NCBI GenBank assembly: GCA_013423325.1
Contig: BLJB01000155.1
Span: 1-64,000, forward strand
Direction of reading: 5' to 3'
From: Usnea hakonensis
Taxonomy: Eukaryota; Ascomycota; Lecanoromycetes; Lecanorales; Parmeliaceae
Length of the DNA: 64,000 nt
A program made the position numbers and the translations under genes. The notes beneath the pieces are model-generated. The model saw only the letters and a program-made list of their open reading frames with translations, did not search any database and was not told the DNA's origin. Shown here piece by piece: positions 28,211 to 38,298 of the stretch (the stretch's first letter is position 1; each line of letters starts with the position of its first letter).

Positions 28211-29462
28211 TCACAGAGTCTGTCGTGGGCTATGAGCAAACTGCGTCTGCCTTGGGCTGTGACCATGACTCATTGACTCCCCCGGGCTTGTGGCGTCCCA
28301 AGGGTCCTGGAGAAAGTTGGAGGGTGTCGCGAAGGGCCCTCTTCCTGGATGTATTTCCTCCCATTTTCGAGCGCAGTATTTGGCAGGCCAACGTTCTGAT
28401 GCGCCAAAGTCCAGCATCTAATCAATTCAAACAGCTTTAGCATTGGCTCGGTTGCAAAAAGAGAGGGACCGTCTGAACGAGGTGAGGGATTGTCGGATAA
28501 GTGACCGCCGGGTTTCCGCCATTGCAGGGCCGACTATTTGAGAGATGAAGGAGATCTTACCTTTGCGGCGATGATGTCGAACTGGAATTTCTCCCAGTAA
28601 TCGTATGCTTGTTCGAGAGCTTGAACCTGTGTCTCAGAATCAGATCATCATCACGGAGGGATTTAACAAAAGAGATTGAATGTGCCAGCATACATCAATT
28701 TCGGTCCACGTCCTCATACGTTCACGTAGTCGTTTGAAACGCATCTGTAGAGCAGGCACTTGATAGGACTTGCCGAGATCGGTCTGGAAGCGAACTGCGA
28801 TGTCCTTCCAGGGCAAATTTTCTTCTTCCTTGAGCTTGAGGAGCAATTGTTCTTCTTCATTCAGCTCGACAGGACCAGCTTGCGAGGGAGCACGTTTCCG
28901 CCTTTTCTGGCCATACTCAGAATACTCTTCATCCTCTCGCATGCGCTTAAGAGTCTGCATCTGTCGGAGCCCGACTGGATCTGGCGCTATTGGCACTGGT
29001 CCATGCCGGCCTGGCGAAGCACTGGGGTTTGATGCTGGGTAGTCACCGCTGTAGTACGGACTTGGCGTCTTGGTTGATGGTATGGGTTGTGGTGACATGG
29101 AAAACATTGGGGGTGCATAATCGTCATTCTTTATGCGGAAAGGATTTTCCGTGAAAAGCAGATCCTCCACGTTCGGACCAAATGTACTAGGACTGCTCTT
29201 CGGCCGCGAGAATGGTACTACGTGCGAGGGATGTGTGATGGATATTGGCGGTGGTATGTGGGGGGGCGATGAGTAGGGCGTGTTGTCGAATTCATGCGGA
29301 TGCAAAGGTACCTGGATTCCATGAGCGGAAGATCAAAGCGGACAAGAGGAGACATACAAGGGGGATTGGATTCCATTCAGGCTCTGAGAAATGGTGAGGA
29401 TTCATCATCTGGCTTGGGTAGATAACCTCGACGCCGGAGCTATAGTACTGGTCCAAAGGCAT
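28211..29462 (-). CDS. Myb/SANT-like DNA-binding protein
   Basis: Probable nuclear DNA-binding or chromatin protein. Exons: 29462-29358, 29311-28694, 28626-28561, 28417-28211 (996 nt, 331 aa); introns of 46, 67 and 143 nt, all GT-AG with agreeing phases. The N-terminal half is Pro/Ser-rich and disordered. A basic stretch (YGQKRRKRAPSQ) resembles a nuclear localisation signal. The single SANT/Myb-like unit follows: ELNEEEQLLLKLKEEENLPW, then WKDIAVRFQ, MRFKRLRERMRTW and, across introns 2 and 3, QALEQAYDYWEKFQFDIIAA and MLDFGASERWPAKYCARKW. The spaced tryptophans, with Glu-rich helix 1 and Arg-rich helix 3, support the assignment. The C-terminal tail repeats SPRQT twice. The target is unknown. 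The first Met (29462) was chosen because exon 1 reads cleanly into exon 2. Confidence 0.78.
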
Positions 29463-32400
29463 GAAGACTGGGTCGTGGCAGCAGCAGACAGCAGTAAGTA
29501 TCCTCCAGCAAACAGCAGGACGGATCCTTCAAGAACCAATCTTGGCTATATACGATGGATCTGGAGCGCCTGAATGTTTCTCCGGACGTCGATGCAAGGG
29601 CGAAAGAAGCAGTATGGACGGTCGAATCGGATCATTCAAGCCCAAGGTCATGCAGGTCGTTTAGTAGTTGAGAAGCAAGCAGTAGCGGAGAGGAAGATAG
29701 ACTATTGAACAGATATACGACGTAGGCTGTGCGAAAGGAAATTAGATGAGCGTATTTGATATGAACGTCTGTTTGACGAAGTGACTGTGCCAGATGCTGC
29801 GGACGATGTCTTCACCGTCATCCTTGAAAGGAAAGATTGATATGTATACTTTATGAAAAATTCGCAGTCGTGGTGCCAGTACGATAGCTAAGTTTAGTGG
29901 GCTCGTGGGCTCAGCCTGGTAGCTGTTTCAAAATTTCTGGGAGACCATTTAGCGTGCTTCGCTGTGCCATAAAGTACTCTACTTCAAGCTTTCTCGGATC
30001 TGCTTCAGGGTTCAGCAAGTCCAGGGAGTCATTGGCTCACAGCAAGGCTCGATGGCCTAGCAAGACAGGTAGTGAGGTAAGGTAGAAAATAGTAGTAGTA
30101 AGCCGAAGTTAAGACAGCGTTAACGTTGTACTATGTTGCAGGAAAGAGAAAATGCCTCCCACTCTCCGCACTTTCCAATTTAGGTACGTACACTTAATTA
30201 TTATTAATACGCCAGCTGACTGAGACTCTGAGAGGCTCTGACTCTCGCTCTGGCTCTCGCACTTCCCGATGGAAATAGGCCCGTTTAAGCGCCTTCAAAG
30301 ACGGCCAGAAGTCTGAAGGATCAGCTTGAGCATATTTGTTACCTTAGCTTGCAGGTGAAAACCTGCCGACCTATCGGCTGTCTGCCCACCCATTATTACC
30401 TCGTTCCGTTGTATTCTTTCTTTCATCAAATCAATAATACGGACTGTACGAGTACCATTCGTGTTAGCAAAAGTTCATGTCCCACCACTGACCAGTCACA
30501 CGATCTGTACAAATGGCCAAAGCAGCGAACTACTTTACTCTATCCATCGCTCGTATTCCGTCTTTGCCCTTCCCGCCTGCTGATCCACCGCTAGACTCGA
30601 CAAGTACGAGCACCGTCTGGCTCATACCGCACCAATCTCCACGGTCTGGACTAATTACTCCACTACCAAGACATACGACTTACGCCTCTGCCGGCTTGCT
30701 ATGCATCGAAAAACGGGAGTTCAAGACGCAGATTTAATCTCTTCTACCACGGTCGAGTAAGTGCATATATAAAGGATGATTGACGGCTCGCTGAGTGCTT
30801 CTTCCTTTTCGGCCGCCCTTGATATCATTCTATACGGGACGGCTCAGACTTACTTACTCTACTTGTTTTGTATACCGAAGTCTATCATCGGTAATTACCG
30901 TAAGGTAATCTTGGCCAAAATCCAGAAGCCTGTGACCGACCTCGGTCAAAAGCGAGATATATCGCCGCAGAGTCGTTTCAAGAATGAGATGAGATGAGGA
31001 TGCAAGATGGTGTACCATTCGCAGTACAATTTGCGAACATGGTGACATGGCCTGTTCAGAATGGCCCCCTCAAACAGCCCATGCAACCCAAAGGTCAGAT
31101 CATCTGCAAGGGAACATGGTTTGAAAAGATGTTACGGTACCTTAGTAAACTGTGTTAGTCAGAGAGCCTATAGGTAATCGGCCGGTCAAGTCTAAGCGAG
31201 CGGAGATAGAGTCTCGGCAGCAGACGGATTTTTGGAGAAACAAGGCTGCCAAAATTAGCTAACTTTCAGGGTCTATTCCAGCCGCATTCAGTTCAATTAT
31301 AGCACTATTCTCATCCTGTCCTTCCTTGCATAATACTATAATTTACCTAAACCAAAAGAAGAGAAGAATGCGATTGCGACGGTGAAATGTCACATGGCGA
31401 ATACGCCGAAAGGATTCTCAGAATATGGGACAATAGATCAATAGATAGCACTCAGTAATACAAAATCAGAAGTTGAAAAACATAAACAATTTGGGGGGGG
31501 GTTAAGTGAATTCCGTCAGACTCAGAGGCTGACAGAGGAGCGCCCGAAGGAATCGAAGGATTGACTAAATGACAGGCGATGGTCCTAGGCCGTACTTTAT
31601 GCAGGCAAGCATTTGCGGTCATTACAGCTCCTTCTGCGGTATATATATTCCTTCCGCATCCCAACGACGGCGTCTGCACATATTTACGGATATACCGTAT
31701 CTCGTACACCTAGAGCAGCCAGCAAAAGGAGAGAGAGTGATCAAAAGGGGCATGAGGTATGACTGCGCTTAATAAGAATAATGATAATGATGACCATAAC
31801 AAAAATTAAGATGCGAGGACCATTTGTTTGTCTCTTCCCACGGAAAGGTGTATTTGATGCCGTCGCTCATATTTATGCATCATTCCTCTCGGGTCGGTAA
31901 AGTCCACCAACAGACTAGCAGCCATCAGCGCACTCTGCGTTTAACAAAAAAAGGTTCATTTGACCGCTCGAGGCTGTGTAGATAGTAATAAAAATTGAAA
32001 CGCTAAAACCTTGCAAAACATCCATTACTAGGATTTTGCCAGCGCATTCACATTTCGAAGGAATAAGTACCGGGTACTTCTGCAACAATCTTGCCCGAGG
32101 CTGAGAGCAAGGTACCCGGTACCATCGGGTCAATCTTGCTCTTGGCTCTTGCTACCAGCCGTTTTTTTCTTTGGAGGTAAGGTGTCGCGAAGTCGTCGAC
32201 ATTTCTTTGGTTTCGGAGGATGCCCCCATATTGGTCCATCGACCAGTCCAAGGCTGTGTCATGAGATTGTACCGTTGTCTTTTGTCTTTTGTTGCATATC
32301 ATCCTGTTTCATCCACCTTCCGTCTTCTTATTCTATCCAAAACATGTCTCCCGGTGTTCAGATGGAATTGGTTTCCGTTTCCGTGGCTCAGGCATTTCGG

Positions 32401-32617
32401 GGGGCCAGTTGAGGCCTCGATCGGTAATCAGCATGAGCAACCGCTGAGCATCATCCGTGTCCGGATACTTGCGCCTTGGCTAAAACCCATCCGCAATCTG
32501 TAGGATTCAGCCTGTGGTGCGTGCACTATCCTTCTTCCATCGACCGTTTCTCAATCTGCAAGAACCCTACTTGCAGTCGATGATCGGAATCCTTTAGGAC
32601 GAGCGGTCAGAAATACA
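29463..32617. other. Gene-poor stretch
   Basis: About 3.1 kb without a supportable gene. Small frames near 30349-30997 (60-80 codons) show no family resemblance. The left part is the promoter of the Myb-like gene; the right part is the 3' flank of the KDEL-receptor family gene. A G8 run lies at about 31494-31501. Confidence 0.5.
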
Positions 32618-33701
32618 TCATAACTTCAGGCTGGCCGAGTTGCTTCTATCCAGATTGCCATTTGTGTCATGAGCGGAGTTCCATATCTCATCTTCGCTGC
32701 CATCATCGTCCATCAGTCCAGCCAGTCCATCATCATCCTGTGCTGTGGAATCATCTTCAGGTCGTCGTGTCTGGTCCATGGTACCATCATCTGCAGATAC
32801 AGAGATACCCCTCGGTCCCCAGTTGGCTCCATTCTGCGGCGCACCTAGGCTGCCATTACTCTTCACTCCATCCAGTGGGGCCCTCTCTTCATCCACTATG
32901 CTTGCGTCTCCACCGCCTAACACCCTGCTGACCAGGAATCCTCGACTGAGATCATCAGAGTCGACGACACCACCGTTCCGAAGCTTGACCCTCTGACGTG
33001 TCCAATAGACCCAAGCGAAGTCAACATAGAAAGCCGTTTGGATTATTCCAAACAGTACTGCTCTCCACTCAAAATGGTGCTCGGGAGATGCTAAGCGTAC
33101 AATCCAATTCAGTATGTAGAACGCTCGGTATGATCCAAGCGTGAGAAGGTAGAACGAATCGATGACTGTGGGTACGGTCGTTTGCCGGAGCAAAAGAAGT
33201 TGCGGTATAACGCAGACTGACTCCAGTATGATCGAAAACGTCCACAGCATCCTAACAAACCAAAATATCCACGAAATCTCATCAAAACCGTAGATTTCTC
33301 CCGGGGCAATAGCATTGGCAATGGGCGCCAAGAGCACTGATCCCGCCAAACAATATGCCCCTAATCTCCACGCCTTTTCTCTTTCCCGCGTTCGGGCATA
33401 GACTTTCATCATGAGAAAGATGATGTAGAGGGAAGAGAAGATGTAGAAGATTTTCAGGATGAAGTTCCATATAGATCTAGAAGGTGGAGTCCAGAAGAGA
33501 TCGAGGTACCGTGTAATGAAGACACCAGCGTAGAGCACCTGGGTAATCAACGATACACCTAATGATGCGGTCGTCAGCGGAATCCGTTAAGCAAGATGAT
33601 AGATGAATACCCTCGGCGCTCCTGTTGGAGTGAATCGCCCAAATCAGGATGCATTTGGACGCCGTATGGGACACATCGCCCAGTATACGAAACACATTCA
33701 T
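32618..33701 (-). CDS. erd2: ER lumen protein-retaining receptor (KDEL/HDEL receptor, ERD2 family)
   Basis: Golgi-to-ER retrieval receptor for soluble ER proteins; a multi-spanning membrane protein. Exons: 33701-33611 and 33558-32618 (1032 nt, 343 aa); one 52-nt intron. It starts MNVFRILGDVSHTASKCIL, the classic ERD2 N-terminus, and continues SAEGVSLITQVLYAGVF across the intron, then LDLFW and TFSIILESVCVIPQLLLLRQ, followed by FYILNWIVRL, with seven hydrophobic segments in the first 215 residues. A C-terminal extension of about 120 residues, acidic and Ser/Asp-rich (ending SNSASLKL), is absent from the roughly 212-residue yeast and animal receptors. The frame is open for 62 codons upstream to a Met at 33887, so a longer N-terminus cannot be excluded, but MNVF is the conserved start. 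Divergent from the DUF1772 gene. Confidence 0.88.
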
Positions 33702-34224
33702 GCCGTCCGTCTTGCTTCGTATCGTATGAATAGCACTCAAAAACCGACGCCTGCCACTCTTATCCGCACGGGTCGAGCTCGTGGCAAGCTTTGCCTGGGC
33801 TGAGGCCTGCTCAACAATAATCAACGGAAGCGGCCACAACCACCAAGAGAGCCTCTTCTTCAAGGAAACCTGGGAAATCCCTTTCAACAGAGGGTCACGA
33901 TATCTTCAAATAGCATGCTCCTCAATAGTCCAAGCAGTAGCTTCTAAACAAACAGGCAACTTGTAAATTGTCACTTTCCGATCCCTAGGCTGTTTGTAGG
34001 GACGCTGCGCTTATCGTAATTTACGCTCGGCATAGGGGCATTTAGCTGATGCACTTGCGGCATTTAAGTTACCCCTAGTCAAGCCCACCCTCAATATACA
34101 CGTCTCCCCCCTCTCAAGTCTCAACGAATCTATCGGCTGCAGTAAAGACCATTGAGGAAATTGCCATTGATTACTATACAACAGCACCTGTCTACTCCAC
34201 AGCTCCTCACTACTTCCTGGGTTC
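33702..34224. promoter_or_regulatory. Divergent promoter region (ERD2-like / DUF1772 gene)
   Basis: 523 bp between two start codons pointing away from each other. It contains CTTATCG (34012-34018), half of the palindrome seen upstream of DOM34 and CTP synthase. No TATA box is evident. Confidence 0.4.
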
Positions 34225-34805
34225 ATGGCGCCACAACCGGCAGGTATTCGCATTGCCCAGACAGTGGGCATCACCGCTTCAGCATTTTGCTCTGGTGGGC
34301 AGCCTCTCTCAGCAGTGCTCATCGCTCAAACAACTCTAATAGAAGGCTTACAGGTAGCATCCTAAGTCTATCCTTTCTCGCCGTCCCCGCCTGGCTCCTC
34401 GCCCCCGCTCCCCTCCTCGTCCGACAATGGCAACGCTCCTTCGACCGCGGCAAAATAATGAACCCGGCCATTGCGATCCTCTCCTCCCTCTCCTACGGCT
34501 TCCTCTCCTACAAGCTCTACGGTGGCTTGAACCATCCGAAAGCTGAAATGTATGGTCTCGCGGCGGTGATGCCGTTTGCTGTAGTGCCGTATACGATGCT
34601 TGTGATGATGTCTACGAATCAGAAGCTTTTTGAGAAACATGATGAGATGAAGGGAATGGAGGTGGGGGAGAAGGCTACGGAGGTGGGGTTGGCGGAGGGG
34701 GAGAGTACGAAGGAGTTGGTGGATAGGTGGGGGATGATGAATCTTGGGAGGGGTATGTTTCCATTAGTGGGAGCTGTCCTGGGGTTGTGGACGACTTTGG
34801 CTTGA
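34225..34805 (+). CDS. DUF1772 family integral membrane protein
   Basis: Small membrane protein of the DUF1772 family, which includes anthrone oxygenases of polyketide pathways; most members are uncharacterised. Exons: 34225-34294 and 34354-34805 (522 nt, 173 aa) with a 59-nt intron (donor GTGGGC, acceptor TTACAG). Splicing gives IRIAQTVGITASAFCSGSIL and then SLSFLAVPAWLLAPAPLLVR, the typical first helix, followed by WQRSFDRGKIMNP, a conserved pattern for the family. About four hydrophobic segments: near residues 8-40, 58-75, 84-105 and the C-terminal end (MFPLVGAVLGLWTTLA). No polyketide synthase or other biosynthetic gene lies nearby, so an anthrone oxygenase role is not supported by context. 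Confidence 0.75.
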
Positions 34806-35987
34806 GAAGTTGAGATGGGCCAGTCGTGTAACAATATGGGTCATAAATTGATCGATGGGTACAACCTTTGTGTTTGATAGGAGCATGGTATCGAAATTGG
34901 ACCAATCACGGTCTTAGGTGCAAGTGCCGTTCTGCGGTGAATCTTTCTACGACCGCTTATATGACGGACATCAAACAGTGGTCGCCCTCTTCTGGATCCT
35001 TGCAGAGCTCGGACTCGTTCATGCACTGTGGTCCGTGCTTTCGGGCTTTACCTGCACAGTGTGACTAATGTTCTGCAACGAGTTAGCCTTGCCTCATCTC
35101 TCCATCTCCAGTGCCTTGAATGCATGCTCCTCCGCTCGACATTGGGGACCATTGAAAGCTGACTGAAGACGGCGTCCAACCTCTGATCTCGTAGCAACAC
35201 AAGCAATTTACTTCAAACAACCTACGGAGCTTTTGGAAAATGCAGGGGTCAGCGGCGAGAACCCATTGATAGACCATACTCGCAAACCTTTTGGGCCCTT
35301 TTATTCCTTACTACTGCCGAAGCAGCTGCCTGCTACCAAGCGTCCGACTTCTGCCACCCTTTCTGTGAAGTATTTTCACGAGCAACTCCGACACGGGAAG
35401 TTGGGCGATATGACTCCGAAGGAGAAGAAAACCTATCAGGGTAGAAGAAGAGGGATCCCGATGCAAACATCCTAAACCACCATGTTTTGTATAATCAGAA
35501 AGTGATGTCAATCACTTTGAGTGGCTTTTTCCACTACTTCGTTGCCACTCTTTGACTATCGTTGCCGCAATTAGCAATAAGTGTGTGAAGACACAAACTT
35601 CGCAACTTGGCCATACACTTGGCGCATCGAATCCATTGCTCCTGCATTTCTGACAGAAGTTTCTTTGCGTAGGCGTGGTGTATTGTTCATCGATGGTGCT
35701 TTGCGATTCTGGTGCGTGCAACATTTTCACAGGATGATCAAACCCGGACTTTTGCAAAATCGTCGTTGGCAAATCTGGCCTCGATGTTTGCTTCGAATCT
35801 TTGACAGCTCATGATGTGTGCACATGTGCTGTAATGTCATGTTTGTCAATCGCCTGGGAATTCCAGCGAGGATCTATTTGAACAGAGGACAAAGAACCGA
35901 GCTCTGCTCCCACCTTTGAACATTTTCGTCTTGACACTCAGATTCCGATTCTATTAATAAGCAACGTTTCTCGTTTTTGAACACGAG
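34806..35987. other. Intergenic region, no feature seen
   Basis: About 1.2 kb between two plus-strand genes. Only short chance frames, the longest about 85 codons. Confidence 0.5.
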
Positions 35988-36800
35988 ATGGCCTGGGCCC
36001 CATCTAATGGTGGGAGTAAGGTAAGAAGGCGAAGAACAGGAGACGAAGAATACAAATGGCAAGATTCCCTTCATGATCACACGATGATGGTATTCGACCA
36101 ATTCTTTGCGGGTACAGAAGGTCGTTCAGATGATCCTCCTTGGCCCGAGACGCCACCAATGCCATCTGGAACGCGAGCAAAGCGTCTTGGGCCTGAGCAA
36201 CAGCTGTCGGCACATCCTCCCACACATCATTCATCGCTTGGAAGGGAAGAAGATGGTCCACGTCGGCTCGATATGCCACCAATGCCATCTCGAACGCAAG
36301 CAAGGTATCTTGGGCCTGAGCAACAGATGTCGCCACGCCCGCCCGCACGTAATTCATCGCTTGGATGGGAAGAAGAGAGACCACTTCCTCCCCATCGAGG
36401 GTCATCCTCACGCTGGCAGGAAGAGGAGCCGCTTAGTGGCTTAGGAACACTATCCTCTCGTCCGCAACCTTACCAGCCTGCGCAGAGAGAGGCACGGGAT
36501 GCCAACCAGGGGCAGAGGCACGGCGCGAAAGTACGTTTGCAAACGCCAGTTGGACGTCGCCAGAGGACTCCGCAAGAAGATGAAGATGAATCAGGATCGT
36601 CGCGTAGTAACAGCCTCAGCGGATCTACAGTGATCGTCGAACCTGACGATAGCAATTCTCAAGGGTCTGATCGTTTTGAGGAGATTAAACATGATGTGTA
36701 TGAAAGCACTAGTGGGAGCGCAGATGAGGATGGGTATGTGCATGTCCCGGGTCGAGGTCGTCGCCCTCATAGACTGAGCTTTCGACCGGCGCCCAGATAG
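35988..36800 (+). CDS. Hypothetical disordered protein with internal 41-residue repeats
   Basis: Single open frame of 270 aa, highly charged and rich in Pro, Arg, Ser and Glu. Two clear tandem copies with a 123-bp period begin at about 36152 and 36275: PPMPSGTRAKRLGPEQQ and PPMPSRTQARYLGPEQQ, each followed by HHSSLGREE or RNSSLGWEE. A weaker third copy of the end (SSSRWQEEEPL) follows. The C-terminal part is acidic (FEEIKHDVYESTSGSADEDG) and then basic (RGRRPHRLSFRPAPR). There is no signal peptide or membrane segment. It converges on DOM34 with only about 40 bp between stop codons, so the transcripts probably overlap. No family recognised; the in-frame repeats argue that the frame is real. 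Confidence 0.55.
   Translation: MAWAPSNGGSKVRRRRTGDEEYKWQDSLHDHTMMVFDQFFAGTEGRSDDPPWPETPPMPSGTRAKRLGPEQQLSAHPPTHHSSLGREEDGPRRLDMPPMPSRTQARYLGPEQQMSPRPPARNSSLGWEEERPLPPHRGSSSRWQEEEPLSGLGTLSSRPQPYQPAQREARDANQGQRHGAKVRLQTPVGRRQRTPQEDEDESGSSRSNSLSGSTVIVEPDDSNSQGSDRFEEIKHDVYESTSGSADEDGYVHVPGRGRRPHRLSFRPAPR
36152..36376 (+). repeat. Tandem in-frame 123-bp repeat (two copies)
   Basis: Copies begin GCCACCAATGCCATCT at 36152 and 36275, and both contain CTTGGGCCTGAGCAACAG and TTCATCGCTTGGA. The core of about 102 bp is well conserved, with the rest of the period more diverged. Confidence 0.85.
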
Positions 36801-36841
36801 TGGGGAGGCTTCGCTTCAATGCGGATTTCAAGAATTCTGAA

Positions 36842-38050
36842 TCAAGATTTCTCTGCATCGATGCCTGCATCCGGCAATGGTACTTCTTCCTCCACTTCAT
36901 CGTCCCCATCTAAGTACTCCAAAGGAAAGGTCAGCATTGCAGCAATGCCGCCCAGACCCTCCAGCTGCTTGCCACTTTCATGCGTCCCACTCAGAACCCG
37001 CACTTCACCTCCCTCTGTATCTCTGACCCTATCCACTAGAGTTACCCATCGCCTTCGTATTCCGATGTCTTGGGCTCTGAAAAGAGAGTCACTAATCAAA
37101 AGTATTCCACCGCCTCTGCCAACTGCACCCTTCTCGACTGCCTGCTCAACTTCTCTAGGGCCGTAAGCGGCGCGGCCGTCGTCTTTGTAGAGTAGGTTCA
37201 TAAAAGTATCCATCAGTTTCGTCTCGCGCGCGTACTTGGTGTCCTTTAATCTGGCTAGGACTTCCGGGGACTGTAGTACTTCGTTCAGTGAGTGCAGGTA
37301 TCCCGAAGCCGCGTGCACAACAACGAAGTTCCCCTTCTGTCCCATCAACGGTTTATTTCCCGTCCTCGTCGCAGTTTCCAGTATGTACTTCAGAAAAGCC
37401 TGAGCCACAAAACCTGGACTCGCCAGCAGTATCGGCAAATTCGCACTCAGATCGACATGCCTTAGCAGCGTATCCAAGGTCGTCTGGAAGAATTTCTCGA
37501 GAGCTTTATCATGGTCTCCTTGCTTTCCCGTTCCCCTTTTCTTCGGCACAGTCGTCTCCACCTTCTGTCGTAACACTGTCCTTTGCCCTGTGAGTACTGC
37601 CAGATGTGCCAAACCCTCCTGCATGATTACAGCCCAAATGTCCGCTTGCTTTACTGGGTCACACGCCTCTTTCACCAGATTCCTCGCTACTGAATCCCAG
37701 CCGTCTTTCTTCTCCAATGAAAAGTTCCTGTTCAATTCCAAATCCAGAGTGTGCCATTGGCCCACCTTGGTGTACTTTGTCTCTTCGATAATTCGCCCTG
37801 AGACATGTAACTGTGATGATTGAGAGTCAAAGTCCAATTTTTCCACTCGTATAAGTAGGTTTATATGCACGCGCGTAGAGGATGTGGAGCCGGTGGCTGA
37901 TTCCGTGGTGATACGGCGGAGGGCGGAGGCGCGGAGCAGGTCTGAGGGACGGATGAGATTATAGGTGAACCACATATCTTCGGAGTCCTCGGGAAAAAGG
38001 GTGATGGAACCCGAGCCATCGCGATCAATTGCTTGTTTAACAAGGCGCAT
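36842..38050 (-). CDS. dom34: Dom34/Pelota, ribosome-rescue factor
   Basis: eRF1-like protein that with Hbs1 splits stalled ribosomes and triggers no-go and nonstop mRNA decay in the cytoplasm. Single exon, 402 aa. I start at MRLVKQAIDRDGSGSITLFP (38050), the conserved Pelota N-terminus; the frame is open for 30 more codons to 38140 but those residues do not look conserved. Domain order: N-terminal Sm-like domain (to about residue 130, including MWFTYNLIRPSD), central domain with HLAVLTGQRTVLRQKVETTV and KKRGTGKQGDHDKALEKFF, and C-terminal domain with YGPREVEQAVEKGAVGRGGG and LLISDSLFRAQD. As expected for Pelota, the GGQ motif of true release factors is absent. The C-terminus is acidic (DDEVEEEVPLPDAG). 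A CTTATCGATAAGAA motif lies 235 bp upstream. Confidence 0.95.
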   Translation of the reverse strand: MRLVKQAIDRDGSGSITLFPEDSEDMWFTYNLIRPSDLLRASALRRITTESATGSTSSTRVHINLLIRVEKLDFDSQSSQLHVSGRIIEETKYTKVGQWHTLDLELNRNFSLEKKDGWDSVARNLVKEACDPVKQADIWAVIMQEGLAHLAVLTGQRTVLRQKVETTVPKKRGTGKQGDHDKALEKFFQTTLDTLLRHVDLSANLPILLASPGFVAQAFLKYILETATRTGNKPLMGQKGNFVVVHAASGYLHSLNEVLQSPEVLARLKDTKYARETKLMDTFMNLLYKDDGRAAYGPREVEQAVEKGAVGRGGGILLISDSLFRAQDIGIRRRWVTLVDRVRDTEGGEVRVLSGTHESGKQLEGLGGIAAMLTFPLEYLDGDDEVEEEVPLPDAGIDAEKS

Positions 38051-38284
38051 ATTCGTAGTGGTATCAGCAAAAGGAAGACAAAGCGTTGTGTTGTCCTTGG
38101 ACTTGTTAGAGTACGTTTTAGTCGAGCTTAAGACTGACACAACTTGGAATGGTCACAAAGCAAGAAGGTGAGTACAAGTGGCCGTTTAAAGAAGGTGTTG
38201 ACCGGTAATTCAGGTAAAGAGAGCGCTATTGAATGCGGCCAAAGGCCAGAGCTCGCGAGTTAAGCCTCGAAAGGATAAAGGTAC

Positions 38285-38298
38285 CTTATCGATAAGAA
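38285..38298. promoter_or_regulatory. CTTATCGATAAGAA motif upstream of DOM34
   Basis: 12-bp perfect palindrome CTTATCGATAAG (two head-to-head GATAAG halves) followed by AA, 235 bp before the DOM34 start codon. The same 14 bp occurs upstream of CTP synthase (46336-46349). Confidence 0.45.

Noticed and set aside
33702..33887. N-terminal extension of the KDEL-receptor family protein
   Set aside because: The frame is open, but MNVFRILGD is the conserved family start; the extension is listed only as an alternative.
34225..34805. Anthrone oxygenase of a polyketide cluster
   Set aside because: The protein fits DUF1772, but no polyketide synthase, thioesterase or other pathway gene lies in the window.
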